DNA of 64,000 nt, taken from positions 3,348,001 to 3,412,000 of the forward strand of contig JAYJMM010000101.1 in NCBI GenBank assembly GCA_037349105.1, given 5' to 3'. The DNA is from Limnomonas spitsbergensis. Lineage: Eukaryota; Chlorophyta; Chlorophyceae; Chlamydomonadales. The notes under the pieces were generated by a model that saw only the letters and a list, made by a program, of their open reading frames with translations, was not told the origin of the DNA and did no database searches. Positions 40,170-54,600 of this stretch are shown here, in pieces (position 1 is the stretch's first letter; each line of letters begins with the position of its first letter). The translations under genes and the position numbers were made by a program.

Positions 40170-42642
40170 TGGCTGTTCCACTAGGTTACCAGTGTCCGAG
40201 CAGCTGAGCTGCTTGGTCCTTTTTGGCGGAGATCCCAAAATTGGCACGCCACCAAACGGCTGAGCAGGCCCCCAAATTGCCTCCCCCTTACATAGTGGAT
40301 AGAAGGTCCCAGACAAAGGAAAGGCCATTTTATTTTATGCTTTCAATTTTGCAGTTGATCCAAGAGTGAAGTGTGACAGTTTAATGAGCGGAAAATTTAG
40401 TATTTTTAGAGCGCAATTCCTTCGCTCTCTTTTATTTAAAAATGGGGGTGGTGTTCACCCTAAGGATGGTGGACTGTTCTGGTCCCGTAAGCCTTTTATG
40501 GGCTGATTCCCCCCACCCCTACCCCCACCCCCACCCGCCTTGTGACGGCTCACGCCTTGCACCCGTCTCTCTGCCACAAACCCACAAGTTGCAAAGTTTG
40601 TTTTAAGTGTCAGAGCTGAATCTCCTAGCTGATTTATCAAGAGCAGCTTGTCAGGGCCCTGCCCAGTCTCGATCTTTTGGCGTTTGTTTTCGTGTATGTT
40701 TCCACTCATGCTATGGTGGTTTGAAAGCCTTTTCACGGTTTCTTTCTTCCCTGTTGCCCTGTTCCATCCCCTGCTCCTGCCTAGCAAGGCAGAGAGGATC
40801 CCATCTATTTGTGTGCTCATGAGAGGGTGTTGTGGGGTTCATGTCTCTTGTTTGTCTCTGTGTTTTTAAGTCCCTTTGAGCTCCACTCCTCCTTGTACAT
40901 GTTCCTGTGCTTGCGTGCGTGGGAGGTCTGTTCAGCGCACCTTTCCTTTGCCATCACCACGCAGTGCGTCGCGCTTTGCAAAAGGATGCAAATGTTGTGG
41001 GTTAATGAGCGATATTTCCCCCGGTTACATTCACCCGGCCCATTTTGTGTGCTGTTGACAAGCAGAAGTGCTGCAACATTTACTGCCACCATTCACAGCC
41101 GATCGATCTTCTTGGCTTGGCTGATTCAAGGATGATGGGGACAATGTGTCTTTGCATGTTTTTTTGAACCCCATACTAGCGAGATAAATTATGTACCTGT
41201 ACGACATTCCATCAATTTTGGTGGTGATCTGTTATCGTACCAGGCATACCCTGAGAGAAGAAATGTTAGATGTGTGCATTTTGACAAAAGAAAACAAGAG
41301 TAATGAATTTCTGCGTCATCTAGAATGGCACCGAGTGGCCAGTGCCCGTGCCAATTGTAATAATGCTGGAGCCTGAGGATAAATTGGCGAGGCGACGCTT
41401 CTGTAACTGATCTCTCAATATGTTTCAAGTCTGCAGTTTGTGTTTTTGGAGCTACGCTACTTGTGTATTCGACAGGTGACATATTCCGTACAGTACCTTT
41501 GTAAGAAGGCATACCAGCTCTGGGGACCCTGAAGGCACGAATGGCATCTGAGCTAGGACCACAAATGGCATGACCTGTCTTCAGGGTTCTTGACTTCGAT
41601 AAGTCCTATGCATGAAGGATTCCCTTCAAAATATCCGATCCTCTGACTTCATACTGTTGACCTGGACAGGGAAAAACTCGCCAATCATAATTTGCAGACC
41701 ACCACCTGGTGCAGCAGAGGTGAGGAATTTGCTTAACGCTTCACGCAAGCAACGTTGTTGACCGCTCCATCATCCTCTAGTGTCAGCTGTGCCAACCGAA
41801 CCGAGCCGTAGCCGTAGATGCTAGTGGGTGAGCAGGTCAATGCCATAACACCGCTGGGCCATGCTGAAAAGGCTTGCTCCCAAGGTTGGTAACATGGGAA
41901 AGAAAAGAAAAGGGAACACTTTTGAAAAGGAGGGCAGAACAGAAGAAACACATACAGTATGAAATTTCATGGGTAGGGAAAGGGAAAGGGCTGGACAGGA
42001 AAGGAATCCCATCCCTTGCATCAGAAGCCCTGCCTATTCCAGGCTACCGATATCTTCTACATCTTGCACGATACCAAGCTAGGGCTTCACCCCTAAGACC
42101 CATATCCTTTCTTTCCTCTTGTGCCCGCTTTCCCCTTGAATATTCGAACTGACATTTTGTTGGCCGACGTGGCCGAGCTTCATTTCAGCATGGCCCAGAG
42201 GTGTCACGTCGTTATAACCCCAGGACCCATGCCTGTCCCGGTATGCAGCCATGCAGGGGGGAAAGCTGGAGAGGCAGAAAGTTATCACGGTGGCCACCAT
42301 AGCATATCCTTGATGCAGCAATGCACTGCCCTGTTACAACTGACGGCGAAGAAGAGCCGGTCGCGGTCGAGCTCCAATCGGACAGTTGTTTCGGAGTGTA
42401 CATTGGGTGAGTGTGCGTAGTGCGAAGCCTTCGATGTTCTCCCGAACTCCCGAACGTCCCACGTGTCGTTTGGAGAAAGCAAATTCCGGTCGTGCGACGC
42501 CTCTCCTAATTCTTTACGACTGTTCCCTACTAACCGTCTTCATCGCATTCCGAACATCTAGCCTTAAAAATTCCACGCCCGAAGGAAAAGCGGCGCAGCA
42601 GCCTGGCCCCCCCTGGGTGTGGTCCCTCCTCCCCCAGCCAGC
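40170..42642. other. GARP 3' UTR and intergenic region
   Basis: No further coding exon recognised. By eye the first TGTAA downstream of the stop is at 41356-41360. The promoter of the next gene lies towards 42.6 kb. Confidence 0.45.
41356..41360 (+). terminator. Possible TGTAA polyadenylation signal
   Basis: TGTAA is the usual green-algal polyadenylation signal. Being the first one after the GARP stop, it would give a 3' UTR of about 1.2 kb, long but normal for volvocine algae. Confidence 0.3.
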
Positions 42643-45600
42643 ATGCCCCCCACTTCGAAAGACAGAGATGTCTCTCCAGCCAAAAAGAAGAAGGCAAGCC
42701 TGTCCCCCTTCCTCATGCCCGTCTCTGCCCCCAAGAGGGTGCCGGAGCCCAAACCTCCGCCATTTGAGCCGCGCCCACGGGATCCTGCCCCTGTCAAGCC
42801 ATCTTCCAAGGCCACGTCCATCTACACTGCCAAGCCGGTCCCAAAAACCACACGCAGCAGCGCTGACAGCAACAGCAAAACTGCTAGCCCAGGAAGACGT
42901 GCAGGCGCAGGAGCGGGTGCGGGTGTGGGTGGCCGCGGCGTCACCATGCATAACTCCCAGCAGCAGAACCCGCTCGGAGATGGCGAGGCATCAGGTGGGA
43001 GCGGGTCCATAGTATGTACTTAACCTCTAGGGACCCATGCGGCCAAGGGACTCATGCAGTCTAGGGAGCTAAACCTCTTGTGAAGCATCCTTGCCCACCA
43101 GAACATGATTTGTTGTAGGTACCCATGCGTTGTAGGTACCCATGCGGTGTAGGTACCCATGCGTTGTAGGTACCCATGCGTTGTAGGTACCCATGCGTTG
43201 TAGGTACCCATGCGTTGTAGGTACCCATGTGGTGTAGGTACCCATGCGGTGTAGGTACCCATGTGGTGTAGGTACCCATGCGGTGTAGGTACCCATGTGG
43301 TGTAGGTACCCATGTGGTGTAGGTACCCATGTGGTGTAGGTACCCATGTGTTGTAGGTACCCATGCGGTGTAGGTACCCTTGTGGTGTAGGTACCCATGT
43401 GGTGTAGGTACCCATGCGTTGTAGGTACCCATGCGGTGTAGGTACCCTTGTGGTGTAGGTACCCATGTGGTGTAGGTACCCATGCGTTGTAGGTACCCAT
43501 GTGGTGTAGGTACCCATGCGGTGTAGGTACCCATGTGGTGTAGGTACCCATGCGGTGTAGGTACCCATGTGGTGTAGGTACCCATGTGGTGTAGGTACCC
43601 ATGTGGTGTAGGTACCCATGTGGTGTAGGTACCCATGTGGTGTAGGTACCCATGTGTTGTAGGTACCCATGCGTTGTAGGTACCCATGTGGTGTAGGTAC
43701 CCATGTGGTGTAGGTACCCATGCGTTGTAGGTACCCATGCGTTGTAGGTACCCATGTGGTGTAGGTACCCATGCGGTGTAGGTACCCATGTGGTGTAGGT
43801 ACCCATGTGGTGTAGGTACCCATGTGGTGTAGGTACCCATGTGTTGTAGGTACCCATGCGGTGTAGGTACCCTTGTGGTGTAGGTACCCATGTGGTGTAG
43901 GTACCCATGCGTTGTAGGTACCCATGCGGTGTAGGTACCCTTGTGGTGTAGGTACCCATGTGGTGTAGGTACCCATGCGTTGTAGGTACCCATGCGGTGT
44001 AGGTACCCATGTGGTGTAGGTACCCATGTGGTGTAGGTACCCATGTGGTGTAGGTACCCATGCGTTGTAGGTACCCATGTGGTGTAGGTACCCATGTGGT
44101 GTAGGTACCCATGTGGTGTAGGTACCCATGTGGTGTAGGTACCCATGTGGTGTAGGTACCCATGCGGTGTAGGTACCCATGTGGTGTAGGTACCCATGTG
44201 GTGTAGGTACCCATGCGGTGTAGGTACCCATGCGGTGTAGGTACCCATGCGGTGTAGGTTCCCATCCGGTGTAGGTACCCGTGCGTTGTTAGGACTTAGG
44301 ACCCATGCGATGTTGGGTTTCACGCAGTCTAGGGACTAAAAATCTGACCTAAGTATTTTAACATATTATAACATGGATCGTCGTGACAGCAGCCCATGCG
44401 GTGTGGTGACTAGGGAACCATGCGGTACAGGGACACAGTGTGGTCTCTAATCTTCTTTACCTACAAAGCAGCACGGTCCTGGCTTAAGGCCTGGAGGGGC
44501 CCTGGTGTAGCATGTGCTGGTGCTAGGGCTGTCGGCCAGATGCCGGTCATGGTTTTTTGTGTGTCCCAAAATGGCCCTGACGTGGCCGCCCGGCATCTTT
44601 AGTGGCCAAGTGTGAACTACACACTAACGCGGGTGCCATGCATTCTGATCTCACTTGAACTCACACACTGAAACGGCAGGCCCGCAATGCCATTCACATT
44701 CAAACATCAAATTCAAATCCAAACCTTGCGGGATGCTTCACAGGGGAGCTGGGACCTGCTCTGCTGCAAGGCGTGGACAGTAACCATGCTGCAGATGTAC
44801 GCCGCCGCAGCGTGTTGAACCAGGGACCACCTGCTGCAGGGGTGGTTGGTCGACAGGGGCCAGCTGCGAAAGAGGTCAGTAGACAGGGGAGTGGGTTTTG
44901 AGTGGTTTGTGAGCCAGGTTCTGTTCAGCCTCCCGGTTCACTCCAGATGGACGTGGTTGAATCCCGAACAGGAAACATGCCTCCTGCACGGATAGAGAGA
45001 TTTGAATCAAAGACCCAATTGGGTACATTAAACACAGTTATCAAGAGTCTGGTGCCTGACTGGGAACATTGAATAAGTAATAAAGGATACGCCCTGAGGC
45101 GTGGATTAAGGAAGCCACCCGCGTACGGCCGCAACACTAACTGAGCTACCATACTGGGAACACTAAATTCATGTTGTTTGGTCCCCTTCCGCCTCGCACT
45201 CTAGTAGTGGCTTCCCAGCCGACCCCAAGCATTCTCAGTTACTCACTTTTGGTAGCAATGGAGGGATTGGAGGCCTGTACGGCCGAACTGCCCCCCCCCC
45301 CCCCTCCTCCCAGGTTTAGTCCCCTTTCACCTAGTAGTGGCCGCCCAGCCGACCTCAAGCGTGCTCAGTTACTCACTTCGAGTGATAATAGCGACCACCC
45401 CGGCCAACCCGTTGCCCCCACCCCCCCCTCCTCCCAGGTTTAGTCCCCTTTCACCTAGTAGTGGCCGCCCAGCCGACCTCAAGCGTACTCAGTTACTCAC
45501 TTCGAGTGACAATAGCGACCACCCCGGCCAACCCGTTGCCCCCCCCCCCTCCTCCTCCCAGGTTTAGTCCCCTTTCATCTAGTAGTGGCCACCCAGCCGA

Positions 45601-48600
45601 CCTCAAGCGTGCTCAGTTACTCACTTCGAGTGATAATAGCGACCACCCCGGCCAACCCGTTGCCCCCACCCCCCCCTCCTCCCAGGTTTAGTCCCCTTTC
45701 ACCTAGTAGTGGCCGCCCAGCCGACCCTAGCGTGCTCAGTTACCCCCCCCCTCCTCTCCCTCCCAGGTTTGGACTCCTTCCTTCTATCAGTGGCCGCCCA
45801 GCCGGCCTCAAGCGTGCTCTGATGCTCACTTACAGAGTTAAAATAGCGCCCCTTCCGGCCACACCTTTGCCCCCCCCCCTCCTCACAGGACGCCCCGGAC
45901 CCATCCATGTGGCCCACGATGAAGTCTACATCCAAGGCTGGACCAGCTGGGACATTGCCCGGTGCTGCCCTGGCCGGTGGGGCACTGGCTGCTGGGGCAC
46001 ATTCCGGTGGGACGCTCCCCGGTGCAGGCCCGTCTGCTGGGGCACTTCCCGGTGCAGGCCCGTCGGGTGGGGCACTTCCTGTTGCAGGCCCGTCCGGAGG
46101 GGATATAACCGTCGGGGCGCGGGCAGCAGGTACGCTTTCCTCTACTACAGGTCACGGTGGGCCTGCGGACAGATCGTCAACCGTCCCGCGTAGCAGCAAT
46201 GGACACGAGCGGGCAGCAGCAGTAGCTGCAGCAGCGTCAACGAAAGCAGCAGGTCAGAACTTGGATTCTGGCGGGCCCGGTCGGAACGGTGAGGAAGCAG
46301 AAACCATGGGGAGGTGTATAATGGTGAGAAGGGGGAGTGAAGGGGGAGGAGTGAAGGGGGGGGAGGGAAGGGGGGGGAGGGAAGGGGGGGGGGGTGAAGG
46401 GGGGGGAGTGAAGGGGGGGGAGTGAAGGGGGGGGAGTGAAGGGGGGGGAGGGAAGGGGGGGAGGGAAGGGGGGGGAGTGAAGGGGGGGAGTGAAGGGGGG
46501 TAGGGAAGGTGGGGGAGTGAAGGGGGGGGAGTGAAGGGGGGGGAGTGAAGGGGTGGTAGGGAAGGGGGGGGGGGGGGGGTGAGGGGGGGGGGGGGTGAAG
46601 GGGGGGGAGTGAAGGGGGGGGGAGTGAAGGGGGGGGAGTGAAGGGGGGGGAGTGAAGGGGGGGGAGGGAAGGGGGGGTAGGGAAGGGGGGGTAGGGAAGG
46701 GGGGGGAGTGATGGGGGGGGGAGTGAAGGGGGGTAGGGAAGGGGGGGGAGTGAAGGGGGGGGGGGATTGAAGGGGGGTAGGGAAGGGGGGGGAGTGAAGG
46801 GGGGTAGGGAAGGGGGGGGAGTGAAGGGGGGGGAGTGAAGGGGGGGGAGTGAAGGGGGGGTAGGGAAGGGGGGGGAGTGAAGGGGGGGGGGGTAGGGAAG
46901 GGGGAGGAGTGAAGGGGGGGGGGTAGGGAAGGGGGGGTAGGGAAGGGGGGGGAGTGAAGGGGGGGGGGTAGGGAAGGGGGAGGAGTGAAGGGGGGGTAGG
47001 GAAGGGGGAGGAGTGAAGGGGGGGAGTGAAGGGGGGGGAGGGAAGGGGGGGGAGGGAAGGGGGGGGAGGGAAGGGGGGGAGGGAAGGGGGGGGAGGGAAG
47101 GGGGGGAGGGAAGGGGGGGGAGGGAAGGGGGTGGAGTGAAGGGGGGGTAGGGAAGGGGGAGGAGTGAAGGGGGGGAGTGAAGGGGGAGGGGGTGGGGTGA
47201 AGGGGTAGGAGTGAAGGGGGAGGGGGGGGGGGGTGAAGGGGAAGGGGGGGTATGTCTGTGTTGAAATCAGTGGGTTAAATGTCAAGTCACGAGTTGGGTG
47301 GGGGGCTTTCATGGACCTGAATGACGAAATCAAGAAGAAAATCGCGATTGCATCATCGCTTCTTTATAATAGGTTGTTGCTACAAAGTTAACGCCACCAC
47401 CCACAGCCTTTTGCTGTGTCTACAATAGGTGTTGGTAATAATGCAATCACAAACATATATAAGAACTCCCAGCCTCCTCACTCCTAACTCCCAGCCTCCT
47501 CACTCCTAACTCCCAGCCTCCTCACTCCTAACTCCCAGCCTCCTCACTCCTAACTCCCAGCCTCCTCACTCCTAACTCCCAGCCTCCTCACTCCTAACTC
47601 CCAGCCTCCTCACTCCTAACTCCCAGCCTCCTCACTCCTAACTCCCAGCCTCCTCACTCCTAACTCCCAGCCTCCTCACTCCTAACTCCCAGCCTCCTCA
47701 CTCCTAACTCCCAGCCTCCTCACTCCTAACTCGACGTAATCTGGACCCACGCCCGGTCATGCAGAACCCCGGCAGGCCGTAGGCGACGTTTCTTATTTAC
47801 TAGGTGTATAAGTAGTGTCGGTTACGGTAGCTGACTACATGGTGCTTCTTCAGTACATTATCGGCGACCTATGCATCTCGAGCGCCCTTCGGCATTCCTT
47901 GTGAATGGAAGGGGGGCACAATCTACTCATCTCCGCCCAAACGTATGGCTTTCCATCTTTGTTCTAAATCAAAATGCAAGCCCTAAACTATTCAATCCCA
48001 CCAACGTGCCTGCCTTATGCTTTGTGCTGCACGCAGGATCTGGCTCGGGACCTGGGGCAGGATCTGGGCCAGGGGCGGTTGGAGGGGTCCCCACTGCATC
48101 CATTGAAATCAGCATCAAAGGCACATCTGGCAGCAAATCGCCGGCCGTCAAATCTCCTGCTGCTCAAGTTCCAGCTTCTCCCAAGGCCAGGTGATTGTTC
48201 TCCCAACTCCCTTCTTTGGCCGGGCAATTATAGCTCCAATTATAACTCCCATCATGTCAGTAACTCCAAGTATAACTCCCTCATGTCAACAAATCCAATT
48301 ATAACTCCCATCCCGCATGTCAGTTACTCTAATTATAACTCCCATTATGTCAGTAACTTCAATTACGACTCCCATTCCATCCACCATCTGTATCAAACAG
48401 TGGGCGTATTTGCATATGTTTCAAATTTGAATACTAACGTTCCTTTTGTTTGTTGAAGAACGGTCAGGGTCATGGTTCAGGGTCATGGTTCAGGGTCATG
48501 GTCCAGGGTCATGGTTCAGGGCCATGGTTCAGGGTCATGGTTCAGGGTCATGGTTCAGGGTCATGGTTCAGGGTCATGGTTCAGGGTCATGGTTCAGGGT

Positions 48601-51600
48601 CATGGTTCTGGGTCATGGTTCAGGGTCATGGTTCAGGGTCATGGTTCAGGGTCATGGTTCAGGGTCATGGTTCAGGGTCATGGTTCAGGGTCATGGTTCA
48701 GGGTCATGGTCCAGGGTCATGATTCAGGGTCATGGTTCAGGGTCATGGCTCAGGGTCATGGTTCAGGGCCATGGTTCAGGGCCATGGTTCAGGGTCATGA
48801 TTCATGGTCATGGTTCAGGGTCATGGTTCAGGGTCATGGTTCAGGGCCATGGTTCAGGGTCATGGTTCAGGGTCATGGTTCAGGGCCATGGTTCAGGGTC
48901 ATGGTTCAGGGTCATGATTCAGGGTCATGGCTCAGGGTCATGGTTCAGGGTCATGGTTCAGGGCCATGGTTCAGGGTCATGATTCAGGGTCATGGTCCAG
49001 GGTCATGGTTCAGGGCCATGGTTCAGGGTCATGGTTCAGGGTCATGGTCCAGGGTCATGGTTCAGGGTCATGGTTCAGGGCCATGGTTCAGGGCCATGGT
49101 TCAGGGTCATGGTTCATGGTCATGGTCCAGGGTCATGGTTCAGGGCCATGGTTCAGGGTCATGGTCCAGGGTCATGGTTCAGGGCCATGGTTCAGGGTCA
49201 TGGTTCAGGGTCATGGTTCAGGGTCATGGCTCAGGGTCATGGTTCAGGGTCATGGTTCAGGGTCATGGTTCAGGGTCATGGTTCAGGGTCATGATTCAGG
49301 GTCATGGTTCAGGGCCATGGTTCAGGGTCATGGCTCAGGGTCATGGTTCAGGGTCATGGTTCAGGGTCATGGTTCAGGGTCATGGTTCAGGGTCATGGTT
49401 CAGGGTCATGGTTCAGGGTCATGGTTCAGGGTCATGGTTCAGGGTCATGGTTCAGGGTCATGGTTCAGGGTCATGGTTCAGGGTCATGGTTCAGGGTCAT
49501 GGTTCAGGGTCATGGTTCAGGGTCATGGTTCAGGGTCATGGTTCAGGGTCATGGTTCAGGGTCATGGGCTTCGGTTTGCGGTTAATAGACAAAACAAAGC
49601 TACTGTATCCTCCGTGTCAAACGTGGTAGTTCAAGGAATGCAATTGACCATTTCATCGCCCCAACCCTCCCAGGGGATCTATCCCAGCTGCCACCGGCAG
49701 GGGCGCTGCAGGAAGGGGCGCCGGCGGTGCCTCCGCTGCCTCCTCCGGCCCCGCCACTGCCCACCTGCCTCCCAGCACACCGCCGGCGATACGGCTGGCG
49801 CAGCGTGCGGTACATCTGTACTTCTTGACGGAGCTAGCTGACATGGAAATTGAGATCTCCGATACAGTCGCCGATAAAAGTGTGGATCCCGCCCGGCGGA
49901 AGGTGCGCCTGACCAGGAGAAGGGTTCAGGCCCCCTTGGGGTTAATGGGCTGCCGGTGAACCCTGGCATGTCCCATGCCTGCTAAGCCCCGTATCACCGC
50001 GTGTGTACCCTACGATGAAGGTACAATCCCTCGGCATACAAAACATAAATACATACCGGTAAGGCTGTGCCGTTTCCCGCTCTTTCCCACAACCCACGCC
50101 CATCCTGTACTCAAGCCAGTGTTATGCTCTGTGTATATTAGTGTGCACAATGTAACCTCTGATAGGCCGCTGGGCAGCCACCACCGGGCCAATGGGTACC
50201 AATCCTCGACCAGCCTACGACCGGTGGCCCAAGCAGCAGGGTGGGTTGCACTAAGACCCCGGCCTCAATCCACGGTTTAGCTGAATTGTAGCCGAAGCCA
50301 CATGCAATCAATAGTCATCCTGTTCACTGTCCCCGAGGGGACCCACAGGTGCGGCTGGGGAACTTGCTGACGTCAGAGGTGGTGCAGTACTACATCCGCC
50401 CAGCCACTGCACCCTATGCATGCAGGTGAGGCAGGAGGGGAGCCGCTGAAGTGTGGAAAATCAGGGGGGGCTTTATGATGTCTAATAATACACATCTGAA
50501 ATCTGTCAGCCATAGACGTGTCGTACAAAGCTGTCATGTCTCTAGGGCTACTGCTTCTCAATCGTTCTGCAAAGACAAACGGGGTCTCAAGAGCGAGAAA
50601 TCTGTGGATGCTGGAAGTATCTTGACGCATATCTAGAAATATCTGCACGTATATATATACCCCTTACTCGTCCAGGGATGTCCTGAGTGGCCTTCTGGAT
50701 ACCTAAATAAACAAATTGATGTAAGCCATGCAGCCAAAGCCTGCATATTCTTACGCCTTCTCCTCCACCCACTCCGCTGTTTCCCCGTCACCCCGCCCTC
50801 CACATCTCCACACACATAACTGCGAACCCCTAACCCTCGCTCGTGCTCTCACACTCGCCCTGTGAGCCCTTGACCCTTAACCCTCACCCTCACCTTGTGA
50901 GCCCTTAATCCTAAACCCTCGCCCCTCGCCCTCGCCCTGTGAACCCTAAACCCTCGCCCCCGCCTAACATCGCCGCATCCCACCCACGTAGCAGCTGCCA
51001 TTACTTACCCTCAACCCCTGAAACCTCAAACCCTAAACCCTCAAACCCTACACCCTTGCACCCTAAACCCTCAATCCCTTAACCCTCAAACACTGCCTTT
51101 CCGTCCCTGCACTTGGCTCCATGGCAGCTGTGGCTGGAGGCCTGCCTGCGTTGCCCGCTTCCCAACCCTTGCACCCCACCCACTCATCGAAAATCCCCTT
51201 TAATTCTCTCAACCCTGCCTCCAATCCCATTCAATCAGTTTAATGGCAGCCTTGACCGCAGGTCTACTTTTGCATTACCTGGCGGCTGGTGCAGCTGAGA
51301 TTGTCGATTCCCTCAGCCACAATCCCTGAACCCTGAGCACTGTCCCCCATCCTCTGCACCTAGCTTCACGCCTAAGGTTGCCAGAGGTTTGGTTGCACTT
51401 CCTGGCGGATAGTTAAGCCGAGATGGTTGATTCTCTCAGCTACAATCCCTGAACCCTGAACCCTGAACCCTGAACCCTGGCCCTCATCCTCTGCACCCAG
51501 CTTCACGGCGGCGGTGGCCGGAGGCTTGGTCGCGCTCCCAGGCGGATGGTGCAGCAGAGATGGACGTTTCACCGAGGACCGTGCGACACTGGGACAGACC

Positions 51601-54600
51601 GGGCGGGCTGTGTTTGGGAAGACCACGTTCTTTGTTTCACATGCTTGGAGCTACAAGTGAGGGGGGGAGTTCAAAATGGCAAAGGGTTAAACCCTTAACC
51701 CTAAACCCGCGCGTAACGAATCGCCCCGGTGCGGATCCCAGGTAGTGTTTTCTCCGCTATACAGTTTCATTATAAAGTATATTGTGGCGAATGTGAGGAG
51801 ACAGGGTGGGAGATTTGGGGGAGGGATATGGACATGCATTGGACGTCTACCCCTGGCCAAAGAGGGATGTGGCAAGGGGAAAATCGGGACGTCTGCCCCC
51901 TTGACCGTGAGGGATTTGGACCAAGATTTCACAGGTATCCCCCCCCCCACTGAGGGCATGCCATTAAGGCGATTTCCATGAAGGTGTGCGCTTAGCTATG
52001 CTCCTGAGTCCCTAGGTACGTGCTCATTGAGGTTAGCCGGACTGCACTTGCTTGTTTGCCTTTCTTGTGTACTTGCTTGCCGGTGTTCAACTGCGGCGTG
52101 TGCGCTTGCCTTGATGGGACAGCAACCTGTGGGCTCGCCCCGATTGGGACGGCAGCGTTTGCGCTTGCCTCTCTTTGACTGCAGGGTATCGGCTTGCCTC
52201 ATGCTTATTACCCTCCTCCGCGTAGGTTAAAGGAACTGGTGTCCCTCAACCTGCACCAATATAACACCTGACCTCTCTTTGAATTCGGTGTATGGGCATG
52301 CCTCTCTTTGACTTTGGTGTATGGGCATGCCTCTCTTTGACTTTGGTGAATGGGCATGCCTCTCTTTGACTTTGGTGTATGGGCATGCCTCTCTTTGACT
52401 TTGGTGAATGGGCATGCCTCTCTTTGAATTTGGCGCATGCGCTTGCCTCTCTTTGACTGCACCATATGGGCTTGCCTCAGCTAATTACCCTTCTCTATGC
52501 AGGTTCGAGGACCTGGTGTCTGTTGTATGGGCTTGCCTCTCTTTAACTGCAGCGTATGGGTTGGCCTCTGTTGGGCTAAATAACCCTAAACCCTAAGCCC
52601 TAAATCCACTGTATGGGCTTGCCTCAGCTAATGCTTTTCCTCCTCGTAGGTTCAAGGACCTGGTCTCTCTTTTACTGCAGCACTACAACACCTTACCGTC
52701 GGACAGCGGGATGCTCGAGGTACGGTACTTCTAATGCTGAGGGTGTGCTTCATCAGGGGCGGTGCATCAGACACCTCACTCTCGATGGTGACACTTTCTT
52801 ATTCCCCCCCCCCACCACTCTTTGCAGGTCTTCTACTGGCTGGACGTGTTTGCCGTGCAGCAGAACCTCTCCGGTTCCTCCTCTGAGAACCCGGACGCGG
52901 ACTTTGCCGGCGTGATTCGATCCAGCGAGACCATCCTGTTCACCATCCACCCGCTCCTCAAGCCCATGACACCCACACGCATTTGGTGCCTGGTAAGCCA
53001 TCCCGGAATAGGGCTCGGTGTACATTAAGAATGTTGAAGCTGATTGTGTTGTACATTGACGGTTTAGGGTTAACGGTTTAGACCTAAACCCTGAACCCTC
53101 ACTGTCCATCCTGTACTCAAGCTGATGGCAGCGACACTCGTTCTGTGCCTTGTGAGGTATGGAAAAGGTGTCTCAAACCCCAAACTCTAAACCCTAAACA
53201 CTTTGATCCCTACACCTTAATTTCTAAGCCCCTTACCCTTCAGCCAGGGTTACCCGGTTCAGAATTACAGTACGATCAAACTGTTCGGTACGGATACGGA
53301 TACGGTATGACCAAAATGGCGGGACTGGTAAGAGAATGGCCGATGCGGAGTTTTAACAGTACTGTTTTGTTAAACGGTGCGGCACGGTGTGGTAGCCGGT
53401 ACGGGATTTGGGGTCAAACAGCCGGACTAGGTCACCCTGCCTTCAGCACTGAACCTTTACCTCAGAATACTAATTCCTCGAATCAAAGCCTAAAATCTAA
53501 AACATTGATCCAATCCAAGACCTGGTGATGTATGGATAAAGGGCCTGGTGAGACAGGCCCCTCAGATATAACTGTAATACTGTGTGAGCCATGTATGAGA
53601 TAGAGGTATGAGGCAGGCGATGCGGGTATAGGAGACATGTGTTAGAAAGATGAGGCATGAACAGTTGTTTACAAGAATTGTTATATTTTTGGCGCAGAAG
53701 TCACTAGCCGTGCATTGCTATCTCCTACGCTGTCTACTTGTAACAAAATGGACATTCGACTCACTTTTTGTTTACACACTTCAACTTATCATGAAATGCT
53801 TCTGAAATGGTTTGTGGGTACTGTGGGTATATACAAGTCTTCTTGGCGTGGACTGGTAAGCTGTCAAATAATTGAACCTGGATTCCCTTTCCTCTCGTCC
53901 CCCAAGGCCGACCTGGTTTGATATTATTTTGCTTGAAATGCCAGCCCGTATGTTTGAAATTCAAAATGCCTGGTTTCAAATGCCGCAGTACGAGGCATTG
54001 AAGGCACATCAGACAGAAGGTGTCCTGCTGGAGATGCTGGTAAGTCAGTCGTTGAAGGGGAGATCTCCCCTGCAGTGTACAGTTGGGGATGAAGGGTTTG
54101 GGGTTAAGAGCTTTGGGGTGCACGAAATGGCCATAGGGTTTGGGGATGCAGTAGATGTTTCTAGGGTTTGGGGGTGCTGCAGATGCGGGTGCTGCATTAA
54201 AGGGGTGTGCAATCTCAAGGTTTTAGAAGTCAGGGTTTAAGGCGAGGGGAGAATCTAGGACAACCCAGGAGGGAAGCCTCACTGTGCTTCGAAAATGGAG
54301 AATGGACTACCAGGCTACTTTGTGACCCCATACTGGTCCTTGGTGCTCTGCCCACCCCTTACGCAGACAGAATTGCCTTTGGGGCAGGCGCGTACCGGTA
54401 GATGTTTTGACAACCGCTCCCATCTCTCCGGGCCCACTCTGCAACATGCCTTGTGTCACATGTCGTGCGTCACCTATTATTGTCACATGCCATGTGTCAC
54501 AAGCCATGCGTCTTGTCACATAGCATGTGTCACAAGTCATGCCGCATGTGCCATGCGCCATGCCGCAAGTCATGCATCATGCGACATGCGTCATGCCCCT

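Noticed and set aside
43020..44323. Three overlapping minus-strand frames of about 400 codons ([21 protein letters not shown])
   Set aside because: Translation of the 17-bp minisatellite in all three frames; it lies in intron 1 of the plus-strand gene.
44925..45165. Functional tRNA gene
   Set aside because: A-box-like and B-box-like words are present but too far apart and no cloverleaf can be drawn.
46254..47333. 359-codon proline-rich minus-strand frame
   Set aside because: Reverse translation of the G-rich array.
48446..49841. Gly/Ser/Trp-rich repeat protein frames
   Set aside because: 13-bp array open in all three frames. Only 49674-49902, in a different role, is a real exon.
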